64,000 bases of DNA from Pseudoalteromonas ruthenica (GCF_008808095.1 NZ_CP023396.1:3205380-3269379), one strand, 5' to 3'; shown: positions 9,481-18,259, numbered from the stretch's first letter. Notes: a model not told the origin generated them from the letters alone. Program-made: numbers and translations.

Positions 9481-10365
9481 GTGTTAAGAATAACGTTAGA
9501 ACAGTGGCGCATGTTTCGCGCCGTGGTGGAATATGGCGGCTTCAACCAAGCGGCCGCAGGCGTGCATAAAAGCCAGTCCAGTATCCATAATGCCGTGGCA
9601 AAAATAGAGGCCGCTTTAGGCGTGAAGCTATTTACCGTGCATGGCCGTAAAACCACTCTGACCGAGGCCGGTAATATGATGCTGCGCCGCGCTCAGTACC
9701 TGCTTGATGAGGCCGCCAAGGTCGAAGCCATGGGCCATACTCTAGGTGAAGGCATTGAATCACAATTGCGTATTGCCGTTGACGAGTTACTCCCCAAAGA
9801 GCTGCTCTTCAGTGTGCTTGAAGCCACCAGCAGCCAGTTCCCGCTGCTGCGCATTGAACTGTTTGAATCGGTACTAGCCGGTGCCAACGAACTACTGCAA
9901 GACAATAAAGTGGATATCGCCATCTCGCCATTGGCCAATGATGATTTTTGTGAGGAGCTTGGCCATTTTGAATTTATCGCGGTTGCGCATCCGCAGCACG
10001 CATTGCAGCAAATCCCCCGCGCCCTCACCTTTGAAGACCTCAAAGCACATCGGCAAATCGTGGTGCGCGATTCAGCGCTAAATGCACAACAAAGCTCCGG
10101 CTGGCTCGGCGCTGAGCAGCGCTGGACGGTCAGCCATTTACACACCTCTATCAATATGATCAGCAAGGGGTTGGGCTTTGCCTGGCTGCCCCGCATCGCT
10201 ATTACCGAGCAGCTTGAGCAGGGCACCCTTAAGGCGCTTAATATTGCCGGCGCAGACACCCGTACGGCGTTGTTATATCTGCTCTTTAAAGATGGCGATA
10301 ATCTCGGCCCCGCCGCGCGTACATTTATTGGTGAGCTGCGCTACCGACTGATGGCAGACGAATAA
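9481..10365 (+). CDS. LysR-family transcriptional regulator
   Basis: The 294-aa protein has an N-terminal winged helix (RAVVEYGGFNQAAAGVHKSQ, then SSIHNAVAKIEAALGVKLF) and a C-terminal substrate-binding domain. It starts with GTG immediately after the antiporter stop, so the two are translationally coupled. A LysR-type site with TTCGTT and AACGAA half-sites lies 22 bases downstream of its stop, before the second pirin gene, with a near copy before doxX. I infer that it controls both ends of this redox module, including part of its own operon. Confidence 0.87.
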   Translation: MLRITLEQWRMFRAVVEYGGFNQAAAGVHKSQSSIHNAVAKIEAALGVKLFTVHGRKTTLTEAGNMMLRRAQYLLDEAAKVEAMGHTLGEGIESQLRIAVDELLPKELLFSVLEATSSQFPLLRIELFESVLAGANELLQDNKVDIAISPLANDDFCEELGHFEFIAVAHPQHALQQIPRALTFEDLKAHRQIVVRDSALNAQQSSGWLGAEQRWTVSHLHTSINMISKGLGFAWLPRIAITEQLEQGTLKALNIAGADTRTALLYLLFKDGDNLGPAARTFIGELRYRLMADE

Positions 10366-10387
10366 GCCCGAGGCCTCAAGCAAATAC

Positions 10388-10406
10388 ATTCGTTAAAAAC
10401 GAACGA
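10388..10406. promoter_or_regulatory. operator copy 2, upstream of second pirin gene
   Basis: ATTCGTTAAAAACGAACGA contains a perfect inverted repeat, TTCGTT-AAA-AACGAA. It matches 17 of 19 bases with the element at 6167-6185. It lies about 80 bases before the pirin start and is followed by a TTTAACT/ATTTT promoter-like stretch similar to that before doxX. LysR binding is inferred. Confidence 0.6.
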
Positions 10407-10484
10407 TAAGTACTTTTTTAACTCATTTTATTCACTTTTGTATGCTCTTAAACTGGCTCTATCAACATACTTTTGGAGTCTACT

Positions 10485-11171
10485 ATGAACTATATTCGTC
10501 GCGCTGAGCAGCGAGGTCAGGTTAATCTAGGTTGGTTGCAAAGCCAGCATAGCTTTTCATTCGGTCATTACTATGACCCTCAGCATATGGGCCTGTCCAC
10601 CTTACGCGTTATTAACGAGGATAAGGTGGAACCGGGCCAAGGCTTTGCCACCCATGGCCACCGCGATATGGAAATCATTTCCTATGTCATTGAGGGCGCT
10701 TTAACCCATCAAGATAGCCAGGGCAACACTTTTACCCTCACTGCCGGCGAAGTACAACGAATGAGTGCCGGCAGCGGCATTATGCACAGCGAATATAACG
10801 CCTCGCAAAGCGAACATGCGCATTTCCTACAAATTTGGATTCTGCCAAAGTTTAAAGGGATCACCCCCAGTTATGAGCAACGGCGCATACCACAGCAGGG
10901 GGCGATGACCCCGCTAGTGACGCCGCAAGGTGAAGGCAACACCCTAAGCATTAACCAGCAAACGCGCTTATCGCGGCTGATGCTCACCGCGCAGCAAAAG
11001 TTTCGCTTACAAAGCGGTACCAACCTTGGCTATGTGCATATTGTCAAAGGTGCATTAACAGCCGATGGCGCGCATTTTTCCAGCGGCGATGGATTTGCCT
11101 TGGAGCGCGAGCAAAGTATAGAGCTACAGGCTGAAAGCGCGCTAGAAGCATTGTATTTCGAGCTGCCTTAA
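10485..11171 (+). CDS. pirin-family protein (YhhW-type, second copy)
   Basis: The 228-aa product begins at the ATG at 10485, with GGAG eight bases in front; an in-frame TTG at 10473 overlaps that ribosome site and is rejected. It has the YhhW-type N-terminus (GWLQSQHSFSFGHYYDP), the metal-site pattern FATHGHRDMEIISYV and SAGSGIMHSEYN. YhhW-like pirins have quercetin 2,3-dioxygenase activity in vitro. It differs from the first pirin at 6743 in length and subfamily, so this is not a recent duplication. Its stop overlaps the ATG of the TauE gene by one base. Confidence 0.87.
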   Translation: MNYIRRAEQRGQVNLGWLQSQHSFSFGHYYDPQHMGLSTLRVINEDKVEPGQGFATHGHRDMEIISYVIEGALTHQDSQGNTFTLTAGEVQRMSAGSGIMHSEYNASQSEHAHFLQIWILPKFKGITPSYEQRRIPQQGAMTPLVTPQGEGNTLSINQQTRLSRLMLTAQQKFRLQSGTNLGYVHIVKGALTADGAHFSSGDGFALEREQSIELQAESALEALYFELP

Positions 11172-11911
11172 TGACCTTACTGACTCTTGCTGTTATCGCT
11201 TTGGTCATGGTGCTGACCGGCATTTCCAAATCCGGATTTGCTGGCGCCCTCGGGGTGTTTGCTGTGCCTCTGTTACTGTTGGTAATGCCAGCGGTGGATG
11301 CTATCGCCCTGATGCTGCCAATTTTAATTGTTGCTGATGTATTGAGCTTAAAAAGCTACTGGCGTCAGTGGCGGGGGGATTTAATTACCCAGCTATTACC
11401 TGCGGTGATAGTGGGTGTAATTGTCGCGCAGTGGCTCATTACTGCGATCGATGGGCGCTGGTTAAGCGCGGCTATCGCCACTTTTAGTGCAGGTTTTGCC
11501 ACTCGCAGCCTATTTTTTGCGAATACTCGTTATGCGTTGTTGGCCAGTCATTGGGGAGCGAAAGCGATGGGCCTGCTCTGTGGTTTAGCCAGCACCTTGG
11601 TTCATGCCGGCGGCCCACCACTGATTATGTACTTTAATGCTAAAGCACTGCCGCCCCACCACTATGTTGCCACCGCCGCTGCCCTGTTTGCACTGATGAA
11701 TGGCGTAAAACTGATTGCCTTTAGCAGCCAAGGGTTGTTAACCCTCGATATCCTGCTGCTCGCCCTGGCTTTCTCCCCTTTGGCGCTAGTAGGTAATTGG
11801 CTGGGGGTCAAAATTCAGCAAAGGTTCGACGCCCAGCGTTTTGTGCGGGTGATGAATGGGTTACTGCTGTTACTGGCCGCCGTGTTATTTATCAAGCTCA
11901 TGCTCAGTTAA
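11171..11911 (+). CDS. TauE/SafE-family membrane exporter
   Basis: The 246-aa protein has about eight hydrophobic helices and the TauE/SafE pattern of two related halves: GISKSGFAGALGVFAVPLLL near the N-terminus and GLASTLVHAGGPPLIMYF after residue 135. Family members export sulfite, sulfoacetate or related sulfur anions. It overlaps the pirin stop by one base and is probably translated with it. The substrate is not evident. Confidence 0.82.
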   Translation: MTLLTLAVIALVMVLTGISKSGFAGALGVFAVPLLLLVMPAVDAIALMLPILIVADVLSLKSYWRQWRGDLITQLLPAVIVGVIVAQWLITAIDGRWLSAAIATFSAGFATRSLFFANTRYALLASHWGAKAMGLLCGLASTLVHAGGPPLIMYFNAKALPPHHYVATAAALFALMNGVKLIAFSSQGLLTLDILLLALAFSPLALVGNWLGVKIQQRFDAQRFVRVMNGLLLLLAAVLFIKLMLS

Positions 11912-11915
11912 CAAA

Positions 11916-11934
11916 GCCACAGCAATGCTGTGGC
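11916..11934. terminator. bidirectional terminator-type hairpin
   Basis: GCCACAGC (11916-11923) and GCTGTGGC (11927-11934) form a perfect 8-bp stem with a 3-base loop. It lies between the convergent TauE gene and the DUF1624 gene. On the minus strand it is followed by a short T-rich run. Confidence 0.6.
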
Positions 11935-11940
11935 CTAATG

Positions 11941-13086
11941 TTATAGATACTTTAGCCACCACTGATGATGAGTGCGCTTGTAATCGCTAAACCACTTCAC
12001 AGGCAAGTAAAGAGCCACGGCAAGCACCACAGCGATAAGCCATATCCAAGCGATGTGATTAACCCCCACATACTCGCCCTGGTTATTTCCCACCAGCCAA
12101 TAAGCAGCTTGGTACAATGCCAGTAACGCATACAAATGGACGACGTAAAAGAACATGGGTACCGAACCAAAAGTACGCAACATGTTGGTGACGCTTCCCA
12201 GCGGCTTTTCAAAGACATAGAGGCCGACAAACATACCCGCCAGAGTAATGAGTAAAAAGCTCAAAGATGGGGGATACTTAGTGATATTAAAAATAGACAT
12301 GGTCGTTTGCATCGCCGAGTCGAAAGAATGCCAAGGCAATGTTTCACCATAAATATTGCCACCGCGTAACAAAGCAAAGAGCAACACACAGATTAACGCA
12401 AGCCCTAATAGCCAAGCCTGACGTCGTGGCATCGCGATACCTTTGCCATACAGCGGTCCGGCACAATAACCAAGCAAGATTACGCCAATCCATGGTAACA
12501 CTGGATAACTGACCTTCACATTGAGCCAACTTGTTTCCAAGATGTAGCCGCGATCGTGCAAAATACGCCACAGCGTATACCCCCACTCATTTTCATTAAA
12601 CTCGATGGGGGTGAGCATGTTATGAGTAAATACAATGGTTAAACCTAAGGTCAGCAACACCGGCATAGGTAGCTTGTGCAATATCGCCAGCACCAGCATA
12701 CACAGGCCAATCGCCCACATAACCTGTAGCCATAGGGTGTGGTAACTGCCCATCCACGAGTAGCTAATCAGGGTTACTTCAAGGGCTATAATAAAAAGCC
12801 CACGTTTGAGCAAAAAACCGGTGGCACTGCGTGGTTGGCCTTGCCTAGCGTGCTGATATAACCACGCCGACATGCCAGTTAAAAAGATAAATGCAGGCGC
12901 GCAAAAATGAGCGGCGAAACGACTCCAAAATAACCCCGGCGAAGTCGTTTCTATGACCATAGGGTCGCTCACTTGCATGTGTAAAAAGAAACGCTCACGC
13001 ACGTGATCCACCAGCATCAGCAGAATCACCACACCGCGCATAATATCAATGCTATGAATACGCTTCTTTAGCTGCTCAGAAGTCAT
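11941..13086 (-). CDS. DUF1624-type multi-pass membrane acyltransferase-like protein
   Basis: This roughly 381-aa protein has about ten membrane helices and begins with RIHSIDIMRGVVILLMLVDH, the DUF1624/acyltransferase-like opening (R-x-x-x-D-x-x-R-G). FCAPAFIFLTGMSAWLY follows. Related proteins include YeiB-like and heparan-glucosaminide N-acetyltransferase-like families. I start it at the ATG at 13086; a GTG at 13095 is also possible. Either start overlaps the end of the upstream siderophore receptor, so the two are coupled. It might modify a siderophore or surface glycan, but the context is the only hint. Confidence 0.7.
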   Translation of the reverse strand: MTSEQLKKRIHSIDIMRGVVILLMLVDHVRERFFLHMQVSDPMVIETTSPGLFWSRFAAHFCAPAFIFLTGMSAWLYQHARQGQPRSATGFLLKRGLFIIALEVTLISYSWMGSYHTLWLQVMWAIGLCMLVLAILHKLPMPVLLTLGLTIVFTHNMLTPIEFNENEWGYTLWRILHDRGYILETSWLNVKVSYPVLPWIGVILLGYCAGPLYGKGIAMPRRQAWLLGLALICVLLFALLRGGNIYGETLPWHSFDSAMQTTMSIFNITKYPPSLSFLLITLAGMFVGLYVFEKPLGSVTNMLRTFGSVPMFFYVVHLYALLALYQAAYWLVGNNQGEYVGVNHIAWIWLIAVVLAVALYLPVKWFSDYKRTHHQWWLKYL

Positions 13087-15154
13087 AACCGACACTCAGC
13101 TTAAACTGTGTTGGCGCACCCGGATACGCCCACATAGCATTGTAACTACTGGCAATATAGTGCTCATTAAAAATGTTATCGACATTCAGCGCCACCGATA
13201 GCTGCTGTGATGCAAACCATTTTGCGTATAGACCAACAAGTTGGTAGCTGGGAATACGAAAACTGAGATCGGCGGGGTCGCCCAGGCGGTCAGAGCTATA
13301 CTTGTAATGAGCCCCTACTTTTATGTCTTGCTGCCACAGTGTCAGGGCATGGTTTATAGCCACAGCAGCATTATGCTTGGGTACGTTTACCAGCGGGCTG
13401 CCTTTGGGTATCGGTACTAACCAGTCAGCGTTAATTACGTCGTTGGCCGTTTTCGCATCAACATAGGCATAAGACAAGGTGTAATCGCTGTTACTACCGA
13501 GCGAGCCGGATAAATCAAGCTCAACGCCTCGGCTATTCGCCTCGCCTACCGGCGCTGAGTAACCGACATTGATTGGATCAGACACCAGCATGTTACTCTT
13601 GGTCGCATCAAACCACGCCAGCGTACCGCTAAGGTGTTCGGTACTAAATTTTATTCCGACCTCAAACGAGTCACTTTCCTCAAAGCCAAACGGCTTGCCG
13701 TTGGCATCGGTGCCACTGAGCGGTAAAAAGCCTTCTGAATAGCTGGCATATAAATTAATAGCGCTATTAACGTCGTAAACCACACCAAAGCGCGGGCTTA
13801 TACGGTTTTTAGTGCTTTTTGAAGCCACCCCAGACTTGGTTTCGAAAATATCTTGGGCTATTTCATCAAATCTGAGCCCGAGCATCACTTTTAGCGAATC
13901 ACCTAGGTCGAGCTGATCTTGTACATAGATACCATAGGCATCTTGCTGTTCATTGTTCTCATATTGCATGCTCACATCAGGGCCCGGCATAGAGTTATAA
14001 TCAGGCTCGAATATATCTAGGGTATAGGTGCCGTAGCCACCCCGATAGCGATATAGGCCCGTGCGCAACTCATAGTCATAACCATCCACACCGATCAGCA
14101 CATGGTTAATAATGCCGGCAACATCAAAGTGGCCGCTTAGCTCGATACGTGCCGATAGGTCATCAGACTTATAGTCGCGATAACGATGCTGACGCGTGAG
14201 AGTACGACCATCATCGTATACAGACTGTCTTGACGGCGACAATTCCGCATCAGAAGAATAACCCGTTAACGTGCCCGTTCGATAACTGGCACCGACAAGC
14301 AGTGACCAATCGCTATTTAAATCATTATGATATTGCAGCTGGTGGCCGCGCGAATGTACCTTGGTAGGCGTATCGTTGGGGTTTCCTAAAAATCGCGACT
14401 CAGGCAGGGTTTCAATATCACCATTTAAAACCACAATACCGCGATCGTACATTTGCTGCTGATCAACATACTCAAACTCATAGGTCAGTGAAGAGTCATC
14501 CCCCACTTGGTAGTACAGGGACGGCGTAATTGCGAACTTATCATGGTGCACATAATCCCGGTAACTATCACTGTCTTGCCAAGCCCCGTTGATGCGAAAA
14601 GCAACATCGTCGTTAACTGCATTCGTGTAATCTCCTTGCACACGCGTGTGATTGTCACTGCCTATCTCAGCTTGTAACTGTCCTTGCTGATAAAACTGTG
14701 GCTTTTTAGTAATAATATTAACTGTACCGCCCGGCTCTGAGCGCCCATATAATGCCGAGCCTGGCCCTTTAAGTACCTCAATATATTCAATATTGGATAC
14801 GTCTCGCGGCCCAGCAAAGCCACGGCCACCGCTGAAACCATTGATAAGGTACCCCGAGGGCATATTTTCGTTGCCCGACAGGCCACGAATCGAATAGCTA
14901 TCCCACAGCGCGCCACCATTATTTTTGCGCGAGATACTGGCAGAGAAATCAAGAGCATCACGAAAGCGTGTAATGCCGTTATCGGAAATTAAGTCTTTGC
15001 CCAGTGTGGTAATTGATTGTGGCAACTCTTGTGCGGGAATATCACCGCGAAAAGCTTGCTTGTGCTCAACGGTAATCGTTTCTATGTCATTGTTTTGCTG
15101 TGCAAATGCCCAACTCGGCAAAGCCAGCACTAAAAGCGAAAGTGGATACTTCAT
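13076..15154 (-). CDS. TonB-dependent siderophore receptor
   Basis: The 692-aa protein has a signal peptide (MKYPLSLLVLALPSWAFA), a TonB-box-like IETITV, and a plug domain with LPQSITTLGKDLISDNG and VLKGPGSALYGRSEPGG. The beta-barrel ends in a terminal Phe (SVGYDF), the usual outer-membrane assembly signal. The plug sequence fits ferric-siderophore receptors (FhuA/FpvA-like). The ATG at 15154 is chosen over an in-frame TTG at 15166 because the signal peptide starts there. An inverted repeat lies 23 bases upstream. No siderophore biosynthesis genes are nearby, so it probably takes up foreign siderophores. Confidence 0.9.
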   Translation of the reverse strand: MKYPLSLLVLALPSWAFAQQNNDIETITVEHKQAFRGDIPAQELPQSITTLGKDLISDNGITRFRDALDFSASISRKNNGGALWDSYSIRGLSGNENMPSGYLINGFSGGRGFAGPRDVSNIEYIEVLKGPGSALYGRSEPGGTVNIITKKPQFYQQGQLQAEIGSDNHTRVQGDYTNAVNDDVAFRINGAWQDSDSYRDYVHHDKFAITPSLYYQVGDDSSLTYEFEYVDQQQMYDRGIVVLNGDIETLPESRFLGNPNDTPTKVHSRGHQLQYHNDLNSDWSLLVGASYRTGTLTGYSSDAELSPSRQSVYDDGRTLTRQHRYRDYKSDDLSARIELSGHFDVAGIINHVLIGVDGYDYELRTGLYRYRGGYGTYTLDIFEPDYNSMPGPDVSMQYENNEQQDAYGIYVQDQLDLGDSLKVMLGLRFDEIAQDIFETKSGVASKSTKNRISPRFGVVYDVNSAINLYASYSEGFLPLSGTDANGKPFGFEESDSFEVGIKFSTEHLSGTLAWFDATKSNMLVSDPINVGYSAPVGEANSRGVELDLSGSLGSNSDYTLSYAYVDAKTANDVINADWLVPIPKGSPLVNVPKHNAAVAINHALTLWQQDIKVGAHYKYSSDRLGDPADLSFRIPSYQLVGLYAKWFASQQLSVALNVDNIFNEHYIASSYNAMWAYPGAPTQFKLSVGYDF

Positions 15155-15176
15155 AACATCACCCAAGTAGAATTTG

Positions 15177-15199
15177 TTATATCATAGCAAATGATATAA
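15177..15199. promoter_or_regulatory. inverted repeat upstream of the siderophore receptor
   Basis: TTATATCAT (15177-15185) and ATGATATAA (15191-15199) form a perfect 9-bp inverted repeat with a 5-base spacer. It lies in the leader or promoter of the receptor gene. It is not a canonical Fur box, although it shares the AT-rich TGAT/ATCA flavour. It may be an operator or a variant Fur site. Confidence 0.45.
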
Positions 15200-15308
15200 A
15201 GTAACAAAATACTTGTATGATAAATATGACTTATCGCGACCAACCGATGCAGTGATGGGCTAATTCTTATGGGCAGATTAAAGCGGCTCTGCGCTACCCA
15301 TCAGATAG

Positions 15309-15776
15309 CTAGTGCCAGGGAGTTTGGTTTTCTATATACAACAGGGCCAACATGTCTTCCTCATCGTCGTCCATGCCCTGTTCAATGAACCCAAACTGGC
15401 TGTAAAACTGCTTCGCAACAGGGTTGGAGGGGTTATAGCAAATTTCAATTTCTGTGATCTGTGGCTGTTCTTTAATTTCGGCAATGGCCAACGTTAAGGC
15501 ATAACGGCCATACCCTTGGCGCTGATAGCGCTCGTCAATCATAAACCGCCAGATTGAGACTTTGTGCGCACTTTCCTGTACCCACATAAAGAACCCGATA
15601 GGCTGCTCACCCAAGTAAATTGCCCGGGTGCTATAGCCGCTATTAAATTGCGCTTCAACTAAGGACCACATATTACAGGCCACATAATCTTGTTGCTGCT
15701 CACTTACATCAAGATCACATACGGCCTCATAGTTGCCTTTAGTAATCGCGCGCAACGACAAACTTATTGCTCCCAT
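15309..15776 (-). CDS. GNAT-family N-acetyltransferase
   Basis: The 155-aa protein has the GNAT acetyl-CoA loop RYQRQGYGRYAL (Q/RxxGxG/A pattern) near residue 85, and the C-terminal SNPVAKQFYSQFGF of motif B. It resembles spermidine/diamine-type acetyltransferases in size and in its opening segment, but the substrate cannot be assigned. Its start overlaps the end of the DUF3703 gene by 13 bases, so the two are co-transcribed. Confidence 0.83.
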   Translation of the reverse strand: MGAISLSLRAITKGNYEAVCDLDVSEQQQDYVACNMWSLVEAQFNSGYSTRAIYLGEQPIGFFMWVQESAHKVSIWRFMIDERYQRQGYGRYALTLAIAEIKEQPQITEIEICYNPSNPVAKQFYSQFGFIEQGMDDDEEDMLALLYIENQTPWH

Positions 15777-16141
15777 GTTGCGACCCTCTTTTTAGCGTTA
15801 GCAATGGTTTGAGCGTAATATGCAGGGATGGGCATCACTTTAAACGGGCTGACATTAGCACCACCGGTGTTGCCCCTAGGTACCCAGCCCAATGCGGTTT
15901 TGCTGGCGGCTCCGAGAATCCGCATAAGTTGCCCCGTAAACTCTGGTAAAACGCGGTTACACCACGCCCAACGGAGCATCAACATATGCACATAGGTATG
16001 CCAATAGGTGGACTCTTGACCCAATACATGGGCATTTTGTAAGTGAAAAAATTGCTTATTGGGGTCGTTGGCATACTCTGCTTGGCGTGCATACACCAAC
16101 TCACGTAACACACTAAACCGAATGGCTTGACTAAAGGTCAT
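15764..16141 (-). CDS. DUF3703-like protein
   Basis: The 125-aa protein contains HLQNAHVLGQESTYWHTYVH, a histidine-rich helix, followed by MLRWAWCNRVLPEFTGQLMR and LGWVPRGNTGG. These match my memory of the DUF3703 family of small soluble proteins. I prefer the ATG at 16141; a GTG at 16171 is also open. The histidines could bind a metal, but no function is known. It overlaps the GNAT gene. Confidence 0.6.
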   Translation of the reverse strand: MTFSQAIRFSVLRELVYARQAEYANDPNKQFFHLQNAHVLGQESTYWHTYVHMLMLRWAWCNRVLPEFTGQLMRILGAASKTALGWVPRGNTGGANVSPFKVMPIPAYYAQTIANAKKRVATWEQ

Positions 16142-16222
16142 GGACGCTCTTAAAAGTGAACAAACTTTCACCTAGCATACTACTTAGAGTTAGCTCCAAG
16201 GCAAGCATTAAATGGTGACTTC

Positions 16223-16705
16223 TTAATCGCTGAGCTGTACTCGCAATTGTTTTAAGGTATGTTGACTAAACACACTCACGTGATTTGCTCGTAGCAGTGC
16301 ACTCACGACCCCTTGCCCCGGCACCTTGCGAGCACCAAACTCGCCATTGTAAATGGTATTGCTACCACAGGAAGGGCTCGATTCTGTTAACACCGCATAG
16401 CGAATGTCGTGCTGTTTGCACAATGCTAGTGCCTGGCGAGCGCCTTGCAAAAACACCGCTGTGACATCTTCACCATCTGCGGTCACTATTTTAGCCCGCC
16501 CTGCGAGCACATCATCGCCATCACCCCCTACAATTTCTGCTGCCGCTCTGGGAATCGGCAAGCCCGCAGCAACCTCTGGGCACAATGGCATGATATGACA
16601 ATGGCTACGCAGCCATTGCATATGTTCGCACTCTGCACTTACGCAGGTGGCGTTATAACGCACTTTACTGCCCAACAGGCAGGCACTCACTAAAACTGGG
16701 GTCAT
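16223..16705 (-). CDS. DUF523 (YbbK-like) protein
   Basis: The 160-aa protein has the DUF523 features: VSACLLGSKVRYNA at the N-terminus, CPEVAAGLPIPRAAAEI in the middle, and TESSPSCGSNTIYNGEF near residue 115. The conserved cysteines (Cys in ACLLG, CPE and SPSCG) suggest metal or Fe-S binding. The family's reaction is not established. The ATG at 16705 follows one codon after a GTG. Confidence 0.8.
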   Translation of the reverse strand: MTPVLVSACLLGSKVRYNATCVSAECEHMQWLRSHCHIMPLCPEVAAGLPIPRAAAEIVGGDGDDVLAGRAKIVTADGEDVTAVFLQGARQALALCKQHDIRYAVLTESSPSCGSNTIYNGEFGARKVPGQGVVSALLRANHVSVFSQHTLKQLRVQLSD

Positions 16706-16846
16706 CACGATAATAAATGGCTGATATCAGCCAGTAACTTACCGAAAATATCAGCGCTCGGCTAGTAAGGCGCTGTAATGACCCGTAATGGTTAATAATT
16801 TTGAGGGTGTTGTACTAATTGGCATGCTTTTTCGGCTTTTTTTACT

Positions 16847-17464
16847 ATGTGTCAGAATCATCAACTCAGCGGCCAAGTAGCCGCATTTGCGCAGCTCTCG
16901 CTCTGTTTTTCGCCGTTGGATATTCTCAATTCATTGCCTAAGTTAACAACTCTGCCTTGGGTTCCTCATGTAAATACCCAACATTATCAGGGCCAGTGGG
17001 ACGTTGTTCCGTTACGTTGCCAAGCCCACCATAAAAGCGCCCATGAGATCTTACAAAGCTTTAGTATTGACCAAGGCGAACATTGGACCAACTTAGCGTT
17101 ATTACAAAACAGTCATGCGCTTGTTGAGGTGTTGGCGAGTCTGCCTTGTCCGGTAAAAGCTGTGCGACTCATGCGCTTACGAGCCGGCGCGGAAATAAAA
17201 CCCCATCAAGACCCTGGGCTCGCACTGGAATTCGGCGAGGCCAGATTACACTTACCATTGCGTAGCGACGAGCACCTTATATTCAACGTAGCTGATCATC
17301 GTGTGCCGATGCAGTGCGGAGAGCTTTGGTATCTCAATGCCAACATGACACATAGCGTGCACAACCGCAGTACTGAAGACCGCATCAATGTGGTGATCGA
17401 CTGCCAAAGTAACACCTGGCTTACTCACCAAGTTTATAACAGTGCTAATTGCCTGTGGGTATAA
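16847..17464 (+). CDS. aspartyl/asparaginyl beta-hydroxylase-domain protein
   Basis: The 205-aa protein has a cupin-type 2-oxoglutarate/Fe(II) dioxygenase core. IKPHQDPG gives the HxD pair, MTHSVHNRS gives the distal His and EDRINVVIDC gives the 2-oxoglutarate-binding Arg. RLHLPLRSDEHLIF matches the family's central strands. Bacterial members hydroxylate proteins or small molecules; the target here is unknown. No clear ribosome site precedes the ATG. Its last 31 bases overlap the convergent gene that ends at 17434. Confidence 0.8.
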   Translation: MCQNHQLSGQVAAFAQLSLCFSPLDILNSLPKLTTLPWVPHVNTQHYQGQWDVVPLRCQAHHKSAHEILQSFSIDQGEHWTNLALLQNSHALVEVLASLPCPVKAVRLMRLRAGAEIKPHQDPGLALEFGEARLHLPLRSDEHLIFNVADHRVPMQCGELWYLNANMTHSVHNRSTEDRINVVIDCQSNTWLTHQVYNSANCLWV

Positions 17465-17946
17465 GCGTCATCACGAAACCACTGTTGCATAACGGGAAAC
17501 CCCTGTGGTTGCTCGGGTGCAAGACACATAAACCAACTATAAAGTAGCGGCACACCCGGGCCTAGGTTAGTGCTAAAGGCAGTAATTAAGTTAGCGGCAG
17601 CGCCGCGATAGCCGTGTTCGTGAAACACGACACTAGGCGGCAGACCTATCGCTTGAAGTGCTGCCCACGACCACGCCATTGCCGCCATTTCTTCGCCGCC
17701 TTGGTGACCCCATTGTTTAACATCACCGCTGAGTGTGGCGCGGTGATGTCGGTCTGTAACCGCTAAGTGCCCAGCCTCATGGAGTAAATCCCCTTCATGG
17801 GCTAAGCGCTTTTTATCAATCACTAATATCCCTTGATGAATATTGATACCCGGAAGAAAGCTCTCTTCAGCCACTGGAGCAAAGCGATAAGGCAGCTCGA
17901 TATCATCGAAGAACTGCAAAATAGCAAGCAAGTGAGTGTGCACCAT
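17434..17946 (-). CDS. protein with HEAGH zinc-metalloprotease-like motif
   Basis: GAGGTGAT just before the ATG at 17946 decides the start and gives 170 aa. The striking element is DLLHEAGHLAV near residue 55, an HExxH zinc-binding motif as in minimal metallopeptidases such as the ImmA/IrrE group. MVHTHLLAILQFFDDI precedes it, and a hydrophobic AMAWSWAALQAIGLPP segment follows. I do not recognise the family. It overlaps the convergent hydroxylase gene by 31 bases. Confidence 0.6.
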   Translation of the reverse strand: MVHTHLLAILQFFDDIELPYRFAPVAEESFLPGINIHQGILVIDKKRLAHEGDLLHEAGHLAVTDRHHRATLSGDVKQWGHQGGEEMAAMAWSWAALQAIGLPPSVVFHEHGYRGAAANLITAFSTNLGPGVPLLYSWFMCLAPEQPQGFPVMQQWFRDDAYTHRQLALL

Positions 17947-18016
17947 GATCACCTCGTCAGCTGTTGTGATACTTGCAGCTTACAGCGGCGACACTCACGC
18001 TTGCTATTACAGGCCA

Positions 18017-18259
18017 TTACCCGGCTTTTGAGCTTAATGCCGCGTAGAGAGTGTCTAAATGTTTCACTAAGTCGAGACCTAAATCGGTTAAATAACCCCC
18101 ATCGGGACTATCGGTAATGCCTTTATCGAACAACCGCTGCGCGGCATCACGCAACGCTGCATCAGCATCACTGTGTACCTTTATGCCCTGCATATGGCTA
18201 GCACGTGGAAACTTTGCCAACAGCTCCATTTCATCAATCATGGTTTTATTTATGCGCAC
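18017..18259 (-). CDS. small TIGR02647-type putative DNA-binding protein
   Basis: The 80-aa product matches the TIGR02647 pattern as I know it: QGIKVHSDADAALRDAAQRL, then LFDKGITDSPDGGYLTDLG and a C-terminal helix. The start is GTG, with AGGA six bases upstream. Members are annotated as DNA-binding, but their role is unproven. Confidence 0.7.
   Translation of the reverse strand: MRINKTMIDEMELLAKFPRASHMQGIKVHSDADAALRDAAQRLFDKGITDSPDGGYLTDLGLDLVKHLDTLYAALSSKAG

Noticed and set aside
9693..10259. 188-codon minus-strand frame inside the LysR gene
   Set aside because: It is antisense to a clear LysR coding sequence, is Ser-rich and resembles a shadow frame.
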